This document shows positions 1 through 6,392 of a stretch of DNA of 6,392 bases, piece by piece; the stretch's first letter is position 1; each line of letters starts with the position of its first letter. Where the stretch lies: NCBI GenBank assembly GCA_029259835.1, contig JAJDEL010000333.1, positions 1 through 6,392 of the forward strand. Direction: 5' to 3'. Made by a program: the position numbers and the translations under genes. A model generated the notes under the pieces. It was not told where the DNA came from, made no database searches, and worked only from the letters and a program-made list of their open reading frames with translations. The stretch is from Planctomicrobium sp. (GTDB taxonomy: Bacteria; Planctomycetota; Planctomycetia; Planctomycetales; Planctomycetaceae).

Positions 1-925
1 TATGAATCAACCAACGCGTCGCATCGCAACAGACCTGTCCAGTGTGAAAAGTGATTGCGCCGACAAGAGCCTCGGCAGTTGCTTCGACATCGACATCGTT
101 GAAGACGACAGCTGCTCCCTTTCCTCCCAGTTCAAGTTTGACTGGAACAAGATTGCGACCGCACGCTTCGCCGACCAATTGCCCGACTTCGGGAGACCCG
201 GTGAACGACATCCGTTTGATATCTTTATTATTGCTGAGAGCGGCTCCGGCAGTGGCTCCACGACCTGTGACGACATTGATCACACCGTCTGGCACGCCCA
301 CTTCTTTCGCCAGGTGGGCCAGATAGAGCGCTGAGAGGGAAGTGTCTTCAGCAGGTTTAATGACAACTGTATTCCCCGCAGCAAGTGCAGGCGAGATGCC
401 CCAACCAATTAAAAGAAACGGGAAGTTCCACGGGAAGATGAAGGCACACGCCCCCCATGGCTGCTGGTACGTCCAAGCTTCGTTCCCTTCAACATTCAGC
501 TTTGTTCGTGGTTCGACCTGATCGGACAGCTTTACGAAATACCGCAAGGTGTCGACAAAGTTTTGCACGTCACCTTGTGCCTGAGCTTCAATCTTCCCTG
601 CGTCGAGGGCTTCGATCTGAGCGATGATCTCTTTGCGTTCCTCAACCGCATCAGCGAGTTTGAGCAAAATTGCACTGCGCTCTGATTGTGGCGTGTCTGC
701 CCAATCAGGGAAAGCCGCGTTGGCGACATCCACGGCCTGTTCGATCAGTTCCGGTTCCAGGTCATGAATGTCAGCGAGTTTCGTGCCGGACCCTGGATCA
801 ACAGTAGGAATCAATGTGCCGTTACTGGACGGTAAATCCTGCCCACCGACAAAAGACGGGAAAATTCCTCGATTCAGAAAAGCTTCAACTTCAGCAAGGA
901 GTTTTGTTTTTGTTGTCACGCGCAT
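1..925 (-). CDS. NAD(P)-dependent aldehyde dehydrogenase, N-terminal part (3' end beyond left edge)
   Basis: The minus strand is open from an ATG at 923-925 to the window edge, giving 308 residues of a family usually near 490, so about 180 C-terminal residues lie outside. These cytoplasmic enzymes oxidise aldehydes to carboxylic acids with NAD(P)+. The landmarks are all present: FPWNFP with the oxyanion Asn at about residue 167; IKPAE (Lys190, Glu193), which contacts the cofactor; FTGSPEVG at 241-248; LELGGK with the general base Glu265; and TGQVCC with the catalytic Cys299, 34 residues after the Glu as in classical ALDHs. A second Cys follows directly. The start is supported by an in-frame TGA two codons upstream and by GAGG nine bases before the ATG. 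The gene is transcribed away from the DUF1080 gene. Substrate cannot be told from the fragment. Other open frames across this stretch are shadows. Confidence 0.95.
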   Translation of the reverse strand, partial: MRVTTKTKLLAEVEAFLNRGIFPSFVGGQDLPSSNGTLIPTVDPGSGTKLADIHDLEPELIEQAVDVANAAFPDWADTPQSERSAILLKLADAVEERKEIIAQIEALDAGKIEAQAQGDVQNFVDTLRYFVKLSDQVEPRTKLNVEGNEAWTYQQPWGACAFIFPWNFPFLLIGWGISPALAAGNTVVIKPAEDTSLSALYLAHLAKEVGVPDGVINVVTGRGATAGAALSNNKDIKRMSFTGSPEVGQLVGEACGRNLVPVKLELGGKGAAVVFNDVDVEATAEALVGAITFHTGQVCCDATRWLIH

Positions 926-934
926 GTCTCAGAT

Positions 935-938
935 CCTC
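935..938 (-). promoter_or_regulatory. Ribosome binding site of the aldehyde dehydrogenase gene
   Basis: On the minus strand GAGG lies nine bases before the ATG at 925. Together with the in-frame TGA just upstream of the ATG, it fixes the start of the aldehyde dehydrogenase. Confidence 0.55.
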
Positions 939-965
939 GTGGAGATTGAAGGAATTGTCGGTCCG

Positions 966-994
966 ATTATGGTCACAGCAGACGGTCAGTTCAA
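966..994 (-). promoter_or_regulatory. Putative sigma70-type promoter of the aldehyde dehydrogenase gene
   Basis: Read on the minus strand, TTGAAC (989-994) is followed after exactly 17 bases by CATAAT (966-971). These match the -35 consensus at 4 of 6 positions and the -10 consensus at 5 of 6. The predicted transcript start near 959 gives a leader of about 35 bases before the ATG at 925. The fit and placement are good, but the call rests on consensus alone. Confidence 0.45.
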
Positions 995-1071
995 CAAACA
1001 ACGCAGAAGTGAACAAAAAAACATTCAGGTTGAATCCGCTATGGTTTTCCAGTTCCCTTGAACTTGCTTTG

Positions 1072-1083
1072 CATAACGTTATG
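1072..1083. repeat. 12-bp perfect palindrome (possible operator)
   Basis: CATAACGTTATG is its own reverse complement over all 12 bases. It lies in the divergent intergenic region about 80 bp upstream of the candidate -35 box of the aldehyde dehydrogenase and about 110 bp upstream of that of the DUF1080 gene. Its size and symmetry would suit a dimeric regulator, but no regulator gene is in view and only one copy was noticed. Confidence 0.3.
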
Positions 1084-1191
1084 TTTCAGAGGAGTGAACT
1101 CTTGACTCTCTTGGTGAAAATCAGCTCTTGGATGTCACAACTTTGATCACTTCAGATTGTGAGAGAATTCCCGTGTTTTCTGAACAAGTTC

Positions 1192-1222
1192 TTGCCATGG
1201 AATGACGATCAGGTGACATAAT
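1192..1222 (+). promoter_or_regulatory. Weak candidate promoter of the DUF1080 gene
   Basis: TTGCCA (1192-1197) and CATAAT (1217-1222) are separated by 19 bases, longer than the preferred 17. The -10 box is good (5 of 6) and the -35 box moderate (4 of 6). A transcript starting near 1229 would carry a leader of about 97 bases that contains the inverted repeats at 1239-1299. Such a start would also exclude translation from the TTG at 1227. Confidence 0.25.
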
Positions 1223-1238
1223 TGTCTTGTCAGCGTAT

Positions 1239-1252
1239 CTTAGTAGACTAAG
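1239..1252. repeat. Inverted repeat CTTAGT-AG-ACTAAG in the DUF1080 leader
   Basis: Two perfect 6-bp arms flank a 2-bp centre, about ten bases after the predicted transcript start of the DUF1080 gene. The 2-base centre makes it a poor RNA hairpin but a suitable DNA operator half-site pair. Its right arm overlaps the sequence AAGTAG (1250-1255), which can instead pair with CTACTT (1268-1273). Confidence 0.35.
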
Positions 1253-1253
1253 T

Positions 1254-1299
1254 AGGCGGCTCGCCCGCTACTTTCGTTTCAAATTGAAGCGAGCCTCCT
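1254..1299 (+). promoter_or_regulatory. Hairpin in the 5' leader of the DUF1080 gene
   Basis: The arms AGGCGGCTCGC (1254-1264) and GCGAGCCTCCT (1289-1299) pair at 10 of 11 positions around a 24-base loop. The loop itself contains the palindrome TTCAAATTGAA (1278-1288). The hairpin ends 26 bases before the ATG at 1326. It has no U-run after it, so it is not a standard terminator. It may be a leader or translational control element, or it may stabilise the message. Confidence 0.4.
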
Positions 1300-1325
1300 G
1301 TTCTTTCATCGTCTGGAATCATCTT

Positions 1326-1952
1326 ATGACTAATTTGTTGTCGCGTTTCTCACTGAGTATTGCTGTACTACTTTCCCTGTCAACCGGAATGACTCTCAAC
1401 GCGGATGATGCCAAATGGGTTTCGTTGTTTGATGGTCAGACCATGAAAGGTTGGGAAAAAGTAGGAAACGAAGAGAGCGTCTGGGAAGTGAAGGACGGAG
1501 TCATCAACGGATCTGGTCCTGCTTCAATGCTGGTCAGCACCACAGGTCCATACAAGAATTTTCGCTACCGTGCCGAAATCAAGATTAACGATGGCGGAAA
1601 TTCCGGGATGTATTTTCGCACAACAAGAAAGCCGGGATTTTCCGATGGCTACGAAGCTCAGATCGACAGCACTCACCGAGATCCAATTCGTACAGGTTCG
1701 ATTTATGGAATGTGCCATGTTTACAAGCAGCATGTGAAGCCTGACACCTGGTTCACGTATGAACTGGAAGTGCGCGACGATGTCTGGCGAGGTCGCAAGG
1801 TGACGCGCATTAAAGTGACAGTCGATGGAAACGAACTTTACGAATATCTGGACTTTGCGCTGTCGTTCAAGGAAGGGTATTTCGCCTACCAGCAACATGA
1901 TCCCGGAAGTAAGGTCAGCATTCGCAAAGTCGAAGTTCAGCCTTTGCCGTAG
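1326..1952 (+). CDS. Secreted DUF1080 (3-keto-disaccharide hydrolase-like) protein
   Basis: The 208-residue protein begins with a signal peptide: a short N-terminus with Arg7, a hydrophobic stretch at about 8-20, and probable cleavage after LNA at residue 26. The rest is one DUF1080 (PF06439) domain with a concanavalin/LamG-like jelly-roll fold. Family landmarks are the opening WVSLFDGQTMKGWE, WEVKDGVINGSG, NSGMYFRTT, GYEAQIDS followed by RTGSIYG, and the closing GYFAYQQHDPGSKV strand. Family members are described as acting on 3-keto-disaccharides and are abundant in planctomycetes; the substrate here is unknown. I chose the ATG at 1326 over an in-frame TTG at 1227 because it puts the signal peptide at the N-terminus and the extra 33 residues fall across a hairpin. 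The ribosome site is weak (GGA at 1315-1317). The gene converges on the cytochrome fusion gene, 54 bp away. Confidence 0.9.
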   Translation: MTNLLSRFSLSIAVLLSLSTGMTLNADDAKWVSLFDGQTMKGWEKVGNEESVWEVKDGVINGSGPASMLVSTTGPYKNFRYRAEIKINDGGNSGMYFRTTRKPGFSDGYEAQIDSTHRDPIRTGSIYGMCHVYKQHVKPDTWFTYELEVRDDVWRGRKVTRIKVTVDGNELYEYLDFALSFKEGYFAYQQHDPGSKVSIRKVEVQPLP

Positions 1953-1963
1953 CAAAAACGGCA

Positions 1964-1988
1964 ATGCTCCCTGAGACTCAGGGAGCAT
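1964..1988. terminator. Probable bidirectional terminator between convergent genes
   Basis: The sequence is a perfect inverted repeat with 12-bp arms (1964-1975 and 1977-1988) around one central base. As RNA it can form a 10-bp GC-rich stem with a 5-base loop on either strand. It lies in the 54-bp gap between two convergent stop codons, 12 bases after one and 19 bases after the other. In the minus direction it is followed by TTGCCG and then five Ts (complement of 1954-1958). In the plus direction there is no clear T-run, so termination that way may be less efficient. Confidence 0.75.
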
Positions 1989-2006
1989 GTCACAATGAGC
2001 AAACTT

Positions 2007-4601
2007 CTATTTCTTGAAGAACTCATGCTTCGGATTGCCAGCACTGACCACATAAGCGACGAGATCAAGAATTTCTTCTTTGGTCATTCGGTTGAGTAAC
2101 CCGACAGGCATCGGGGACGTTTTAGACACCATGAGTTCTTCAATCTTTTTGCGGTCAATTTTCACTTGCTTACCAGGATCTGTCAGATCCGTATTTAGCA
2201 TCATCGAATCTCCGTTGAGGTTGACGACGACTCCGGTGTGAATTTTCCCATCTTCAGTCAGAACTGTGATTGCGGAGAATTGATCATTAATGACCTTGCT
2301 CGGATTGATGATTTGATCCAGGAAATCGTGAGGTGAGTACCTGCGACCAGCGGAAGTCAGGTCGGGCCCGGTCATGCCACCCTGACTGCCAAAGCGATGA
2401 CAGGCATAACATCCTGTCGCGGCAAACATTTTGCGACCGTTCGCGAAGTCTCGTTCCAGCAGCCCAGTTTGCGTCGCCGAGGAAAGCTCGTCGAGAGTCC
2501 ACTTTGTCTCAGCGCGTCCGGCAAACATCTCACCGAGGTTCTCCAGAGCCGACTTCTTGACCGCCTTTTTCTCCAAGAGTTCTGCAAGTGATGCCTTCTC
2601 AGAATCGGTGAGAGAGGCGACTGCATCGTCACGGATGAACTGGATGAATTTCTCAAAACTCGCACCCCCTTTATAATTCGCCGCCTTCAAGAACCATTCG
2701 AAATACGCGGTGTGTAACTCGGTGGTCCAGCCAGCTTTCAACATGCGGATGGATCGAGCGTACTGCATCTGCTCTTCCTGAGTTGGAGCGGATTCAATCA
2801 ATGCAATCGCTTTCGCCGCAACGGTTGGTGACTGAAGCCATGCAAGCGTTTCGCACAACAACCAGTTCAGCTCTACAGAGTCCGCAGGGAAAAGTGGATC
2901 AAAGCTCTTGCGCAATTCCTGAACGAGCATGTCGTCCGGTCGACCGAATCGGTTCAGGATCACTTGCGTTGTCCGTACCAGAGTCAACTGTTGCGGTAAC
3001 TCAATTATTTCGGTATCGATTGCTGTGACCGCAGCAAGCAGCTTGTCTCGCATTTCTGTGTCGACTGGAGGAGTTTGTTCGGATCGGTGTTGCGGGCAGA
3101 CGCCGGTGACTCGTGCCAACGCCAGTAACAATTCGACCTGTTTCGCTGGGTCTTTTTCCGTTAACGCCTTGTCGGACCACGCCTCAGTTGGCTGATGCTC
3201 AATCGCAGTTCTCGCCGCAAATCGAATGAATCGATCTTCATCAGCCAGATAAGGCCACGCGACGTGAATCGCCTGAGGATCCTGCCTACCGTGGAATGCT
3301 TCCAAGCGATGGCGAATGTTCCTCGCTTCGTTATTCTCAATCTTTGGTTGGACACGGGCGGTTGATTCGTCCCCAATGTACGTCACGCGATAGAGTCCCG
3401 ACTGCACGCGTCGACCACCGATCGTGAAATACATGGCACCATCTTCTGGATGAATGATGGCGTCTGTAATTGGCAGCGGAGCACCGGTGACGAATTCTTC
3501 TTTCGTCGCGGTGTAAGTGGAACCATTTGGTTTCAAATGAACGGCGTAAAGCTTCCCCCAACTCCAATCGAGTGCAAACAAAGCGTTCTGATACTTCGCA
3601 GGAAATTTCGCACCGTAACCAAAGGTCATTCCGGTCGGCGAGCCTGGTCCAATATCGAGTGAACCAGGCAGGTTGTCCGCATAGAACGGCATGCGTTTTC
3701 CAGCTCCGTTTCGCCAGCCAAATTCGGCTCCGCTCGTCACATGGCAAATTCGAGTCGGACGATACCATGGCGTGTTGAAGTCGTACTCCATATCGGCGTC
3801 GTACGTGAACAACTCACCGTCACGATTGACTGCGGCGTCAAAGACATTACGAAAACCGGATGCATAGGCTTCGAACGATTCTCCATCGGGTGAGACGCGA
3901 TAGATGATTCCGCCGGGCGCCAGAACGCCTCGGTTGTGGCCTCGCCCATCTGGCATACTCGGCAGCAAGTGGTCTTCACCCCAGACTTGCCGAACCGGCG
4001 AACTGTCCGCCAGCTTCGGATGACGTGCGTTGTTGCCAGTCACAAGGTACAGATCTTTGCCGTCAGGGGTGAGCATCACGGCATGGACACCGTGATCTCC
4101 ACTGGCTTCAATTTCACGAAGTAGCTCGACTTTGTCCAGTTGGTCGTCACCGTTGCTGTCGGAAACACGATACAAGCCAGATGGGATTTTCTTTTCATAG
4201 TCATTGACGCCGACGTACAGAGCACCGAACGCCCAAAGCATGCCGTTGATGGCTCGGATCTCGGCTGGCACTTTTTCTATCTTTGTCGGGTCAAACGGCT
4301 TGCCCAAAGGAGGTGGAGTCAAGCGGTAGAGTTCGCCATATTGATCACTGACCAGAATTCTGCCTTTGTTGTCAGTGCAGAGGTTCACCCAGGAGCCTTG
4401 TTCCTGACTGGGGACTGAGTAAAGCAGCTCAACCTGGAAGCCTTTCGCAACGGTAATGCGATCAATCGGCGTTGCCTTATTGCCAACCTTGGTCGGGGCT
4501 GCAGCGTCTTGCGCGAATGAGGATGTCAGGGTCGCCGTAACAAAGCAGATAGCAAGGATGAATACGGACAATTGCCGCGACGTTCTGGAAACAGATTTCA
4601 T
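2007..4601 (-). CDS. Secreted beta-propeller / HEAT-like / PVC-type cytochrome c fusion protein
   Basis: This 864-residue protein has three parts behind a signal peptide (hydrophobic 11-26, likely cleavage after SFA at 30). Residues about 43-410 resemble the beta-propeller dehydrogenase-like domain found in Pirellula/Verrucomicrobium proteins, with blades such as NKGRILVSDQYGELYRL, GIIYRVSPDGESFEAYASGF and GAMYFTIGGRRVQSGLYRV. Residues about 425-700 are alpha-helical and HEAT-like. Residues 718-864 form a cytochrome c domain with the haem site CYACH (Cys731, Cys734, His735) and a likely distal ligand Met831 in SPMPVGL. A 12-residue EF-hand-like loop (Asp148 to Glu159) sits in the propeller. 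By family, it probably oxidises a sugar or similar substrate outside the cytoplasm and passes electrons to its haem; substrate and cofactor are unknown. No strong ribosome site precedes the ATG, only GAAG. It converges on the DUF1080 gene. Confidence 0.93.
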   Translation of the reverse strand: MKSVSRTSRQLSVFILAICFVTATLTSSFAQDAAAPTKVGNKATPIDRITVAKGFQVELLYSVPSQEQGSWVNLCTDNKGRILVSDQYGELYRLTPPPLGKPFDPTKIEKVPAEIRAINGMLWAFGALYVGVNDYEKKIPSGLYRVSDSNGDDQLDKVELLREIEASGDHGVHAVMLTPDGKDLYLVTGNNARHPKLADSSPVRQVWGEDHLLPSMPDGRGHNRGVLAPGGIIYRVSPDGESFEAYASGFRNVFDAAVNRDGELFTYDADMEYDFNTPWYRPTRICHVTSGAEFGWRNGAGKRMPFYADNLPGSLDIGPGSPTGMTFGYGAKFPAKYQNALFALDWSWGKLYAVHLKPNGSTYTATKEEFVTGAPLPITDAIIHPEDGAMYFTIGGRRVQSGLYRVTYIGDESTARVQPKIENNEARNIRHRLEAFHGRQDPQAIHVAWPYLADEDRFIRFAARTAIEHQPTEAWSDKALTEKDPAKQVELLLALARVTGVCPQHRSEQTPPVDTEMRDKLLAAVTAIDTEIIELPQQLTLVRTTQVILNRFGRPDDMLVQELRKSFDPLFPADSVELNWLLCETLAWLQSPTVAAKAIALIESAPTQEEQMQYARSIRMLKAGWTTELHTAYFEWFLKAANYKGGASFEKFIQFIRDDAVASLTDSEKASLAELLEKKAVKKSALENLGEMFAGRAETKWTLDELSSATQTGLLERDFANGRKMFAATGCYACHRFGSQGGMTGPDLTSAGRRYSPHDFLDQIINPSKVINDQFSAITVLTEDGKIHTGVVVNLNGDSMMLNTDLTDPGKQVKIDRKKIEELMVSKTSPMPVGLLNRMTKEEILDLVAYVVSAGNPKHEFFKK

Positions 4602-5075
4602 AATACTTCAATCAAGGACAAATGGTTCGTTTGGTGGGTATAGGTGCCGACGAGACTTTTGGAATGGTAACGTTGACACTCTCTTTTCGGAATCATCTTT
4701 TCAAGTTGATCTCACTTGGTTTTGATTTTTCTCGACCGTCAGTAGCCTCCAAGACGACAAGACCGCCTTTGTGAACACGAGACTTCATTGGAAAATGACA
4801 TGAGTGAAACCGCGTCATTCTCCGGGAAGGGAGCCATGCTTTCACAACGAAAGTATATCATCAGCAAGGATGAGGTCCACAACTGCTCCAACGACTGGTT
4901 GGCGAACTCATTTCGGTTGAGAAATAGCGGAACGATGCCTGCTTCAAGCAAGTTGGTTCAACGATTGTTGATTGCTGCCGCGCACGTCGATTGTCGTTGG
5001 TCCATTTCAAAAAGAGAGATACAGAGAACCCCAAGATCATTTTGGGAAGATAGCCACTTTTGACTCAGCTGGCCT
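4602..5075. other. Intergenic region without a convincing gene
   Basis: The 474 bases between the cytochrome fusion gene and the SNF2 gene (both minus strand) hold no frame I would call coding. The longest, on the plus strand at 4788-5063, begins at TTG, lacks a ribosome site and shows no recognisable motif. A minus-strand frame at 4739-4951 is similar. The right end contains a weak candidate terminator for the SNF2 gene, and the left end must hold the promoter of the cytochrome gene, though I found no well-spaced -35/-10 pair. No tRNA, repeat array or insertion sequence end was seen. Confidence 0.6.
5030..5046 (-). terminator. Weak candidate terminator of the SNF2 gene
   Basis: On the minus strand CCCAA and TTGGG pair around a 7-base centre, 30 bases after the SNF2 stop codon. 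A pyrimidine-rich stretch ending in CTCTCTTTTT follows further downstream (complement of 5010-5019). The stem is short and the T-run is distant, so the call is tentative. Confidence 0.3.
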
Positions 5076-6392
5076 CTACGCAGCATTAGCGTCTGGTTTG
5101 ATTTTCTTTGGGCCAATCGGCTTGGCTTTGTTTCCCTTGCGAGCTTTCAGGTCGAAGAGGCCGAAGATTTCGCCGGCGGACATGCTGAGCGAGGTGTTCT
5201 CGTTATCACTGTCGCCCAGGATTCGGTGGAAGAGTTCGCGTTTCTGCTGCAAGACTTTATCGATGCGTTCTTCAATCGTATTTTTACAGATGAACTTGCT
5301 CACGATGATTTGAGATTCCGTTGCTCCGATGCGGTGTGCACGGTTGATCGCCTGATCTTCGACCGCCGGATTCCACCAACGGTCATAAAGGAAAACGTAT
5401 CCAGCAAATTGCAAATTCAGCCCCACGGCACCGGTGCCGTAGCTCATCAGAATGATGTGGCTGTCAGGATCGTTTTTGAATTGATCTAGAATCGGTTCAC
5501 GTTTTTTCGTCGGGACACCACCGTGGTACGTCAGACAACCGAATTGCTTTGTTCGCTCTGCCAGCCAGTCAATCGTGCGCGTCCACTGGCTGAAGAGAAT
5601 CGCTTTTCCGCCTGATGCGGCGATCTCTTCCATATCCGCAATGATGCGATCCTTTTTACTCGATTCGCCGGTCAGTGGATCGGCGTTGCAAATTTGCTTC
5701 AGTCTAAGGACGAGTTCGAACACATGCTGAATCGTGATCGAATCTCCCATACCGTTGAGCTGAATAATGCCGTCAGTTTCGGCGGTTTTGTAGGCAAGCT
5801 CTTGAGCGGGGCTCAGTTCGATAATTTCGTCCCGGTCGATGCGCGGAGGTAGGTCTTTTGCCACGACATCTTTTGTGCGGCGCAGAATGTAATCTTCACT
5901 GAGTTCCGAAAGTTGTCGAATGTCCGGTGAGGCATGCTTCGGGACGACCTTCATGAATTGAAAAAGTGAAATCATTTCTTCCGCGCAATTCTCGATAGGC
6001 GTCCCGGTCATGCACAGACTTCTTTTGCGCGGGATGGAATGAATCATCTTTGCCGTGACGGAATCACGGTTTTTAATTCTTTGCGCTTCGTCAAGAACAA
6101 CGAGATCGAACATCGGATAATCGTCTTCATGCATCGCCATAAAGTCGCGGACTACGAGTTCATAGTTCGCCAGAAGCACAGTTGAGCCTGGCATCTGCCA
6201 GATCATTTGTCGGCGTTTGCTGTCACCTTCGATTGTTGTGACCGGGATTTCCTCAGCCCACAATTTGAATTCGCGTTGCCAGTTTGGAATAAGAGGCTTC
6301 GGGCAAACGAGCAAGATGCGGCGGAGTTGACCGGCACGCAGTAACAGCCGAATCGCCGTGATCGCCTGCATCGTTTTGCCCAGGCCCATTTC
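5076..6392 (-). CDS. SNF2-family DEAD/DEAH-box ATPase, catalytic C-terminal part (5' end beyond right edge)
   Basis: The visible 438 residues begin inside motif I (EMGLGKT) and run to the stop, so the start codon and N-terminal domain are outside. Counting the Met of MGLGKT as 1, the SNF2 helicase motifs follow in order: [12 protein letters not shown] (27-38); DEAQ as motif II (100-103); TGTPIEN (128-134); LRRTKD (169-174); ILFSQW (264-269); [10 protein letters not shown] (320-329); and [10 protein letters not shown] (346-355) with the arginine fingers Arg350 and Arg353. Both RecA-like lobes are therefore complete and look active. Family members use ATP to move along double-stranded DNA and displace proteins or polymerase; the specific bacterial role is unknown. 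The segment joining the lobes is short, and the tail (about 415-432) is lysine-rich, which would suit DNA binding. Downstream lies a 474-bp gap, so it is probably not cotranscribed with the cytochrome gene. Confidence 0.96.
   Translation of the reverse strand, partial: EMGLGKTMQAITAIRLLLRAGQLRRILLVCPKPLIPNWQREFKLWAEEIPVTTIEGDSKRRQMIWQMPGSTVLLANYELVVRDFMAMHEDDYPMFDLVVLDEAQRIKNRDSVTAKMIHSIPRKRSLCMTGTPIENCAEEMISLFQFMKVVPKHASPDIRQLSELSEDYILRRTKDVVAKDLPPRIDRDEIIELSPAQELAYKTAETDGIIQLNGMGDSITIQHVFELVLRLKQICNADPLTGESSKKDRIIADMEEIAASGGKAILFSQWTRTIDWLAERTKQFGCLTYHGGVPTKKREPILDQFKNDPDSHIILMSYGTGAVGLNLQFAGYVFLYDRWWNPAVEDQAINRAHRIGATESQIIVSKFICKNTIEERIDKVLQQKRELFHRILGDSDNENTSLSMSAGEIFGLFDLKARKGNKAKPIGPKKIKPDANAA

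Larger units (their letters stand above)
926..1325. other. Divergent intergenic region between the aldehyde dehydrogenase and DUF1080 genes
   Basis: About 400 bases separate the two divergent start codons. No protein-coding frame here is convincing: the plus-strand frames that overlap this stretch either continue antisense into the aldehyde dehydrogenase gene or start at a TTG ahead of the DUF1080 signal peptide. The stretch holds a candidate promoter for each gene, a 12-bp palindrome at 1072-1083 and a cluster of inverted repeats at 1239-1299, each listed separately. Confidence 0.7.

Noticed and set aside
2..334. Plus-strand open frame of 110 codons
   Set aside because: It lies antisense to the aldehyde dehydrogenase, whose minus-strand translation carries all family motifs.
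768..1146. Plus-strand frames spanning the start of the aldehyde dehydrogenase and the intergenic region
   Set aside because: No recognisable motif. Their first part is antisense to a real gene, and they overlap the candidate promoter and the palindrome.
1227..1325. 33-residue N-terminal extension of the DUF1080 protein from TTG
   Set aside because: It would bury the signal peptide, lies across inverted repeats, and begins at about the predicted transcript start.
1524..1988. Minus-strand frame of 154 codons antisense to the DUF1080 gene
   Set aside because: The plus strand encodes a clear family domain, and this frame also overlaps the terminator palindrome.
3337..3768. Minus-strand frame of 143 codons inside the cytochrome fusion gene
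   Set aside because: It is an alternative frame of the same strand within a gene whose own frame has clear propeller repeats.
4673..4678. Perfect TTGACA box on the plus strand
   Set aside because: No -10 box at 16-18 bases follows, and no plus-strand gene lies downstream before the end of the gap.
4739..4951. Minus-strand frame of 70 codons in the gap between two same-strand genes
   Set aside because: It has a non-ATG start, no ribosome site, no recognisable motif, and ordinary composition for non-coding sequence.
4788..5063. Plus-strand frame of 91 codons in the intergenic region
   Set aside because: It starts at TTG without a ribosome site, shows no domain, and runs through the candidate terminator of the SNF2 gene.

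Overview
The window looks like ordinary chromosome of a planctomycete (PVC superphylum) of moderate G+C. The main reason is a secreted protein that joins a beta-propeller, a HEAT-like helical region and a C-terminal CxxCH cytochrome c domain of the type abundant in Pirellula, Gimesia and Verrucomicrobia relatives. It lies next to a secreted DUF1080 (3-keto-disaccharide hydrolase-like) protein, another family expanded in these bacteria. The phylum assignment is inferred from gene content; no marker gene is present.

Layout from left to right: (1) the N-terminal two thirds of an NAD(P)-dependent aldehyde dehydrogenase on the minus strand, running off the left edge; (2) a 400-bp divergent intergenic region with a sigma70-like promoter for the dehydrogenase, a 12-bp perfect palindrome, and a leader with overlapping inverted repeats in front of the next gene; (3) a plus-strand DUF1080 gene whose likely start is the ATG at 1326, not an upstream TTG; (4) a perfect 12-bp-arm palindrome, probably a shared terminator, between two convergent genes; (5) the 864-residue minus-strand propeller/HEAT/cytochrome c gene; (6) a 474-bp gap with no convincing gene; (7) the C-terminal, catalytic part of a SNF2-family ATPase on the minus strand, running off the right edge.

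The DUF1080 protein and the cytochrome fusion both carry signal peptides and probably act outside the cytoplasm. A shared role in carbohydrate breakdown or oxidation is plausible but not shown by the sequence. The aldehyde dehydrogenase and SNF2 genes are cytoplasmic housekeeping or accessory functions with no evident link to that pair. I see no mobile element, CRISPR array, tRNA, rRNA or clear new multi-gene system. The points most worth checking are the competing hairpins in the DUF1080 leader, the EF-hand-like loop in the propeller, and the short inter-lobe segment of the SNF2 protein.
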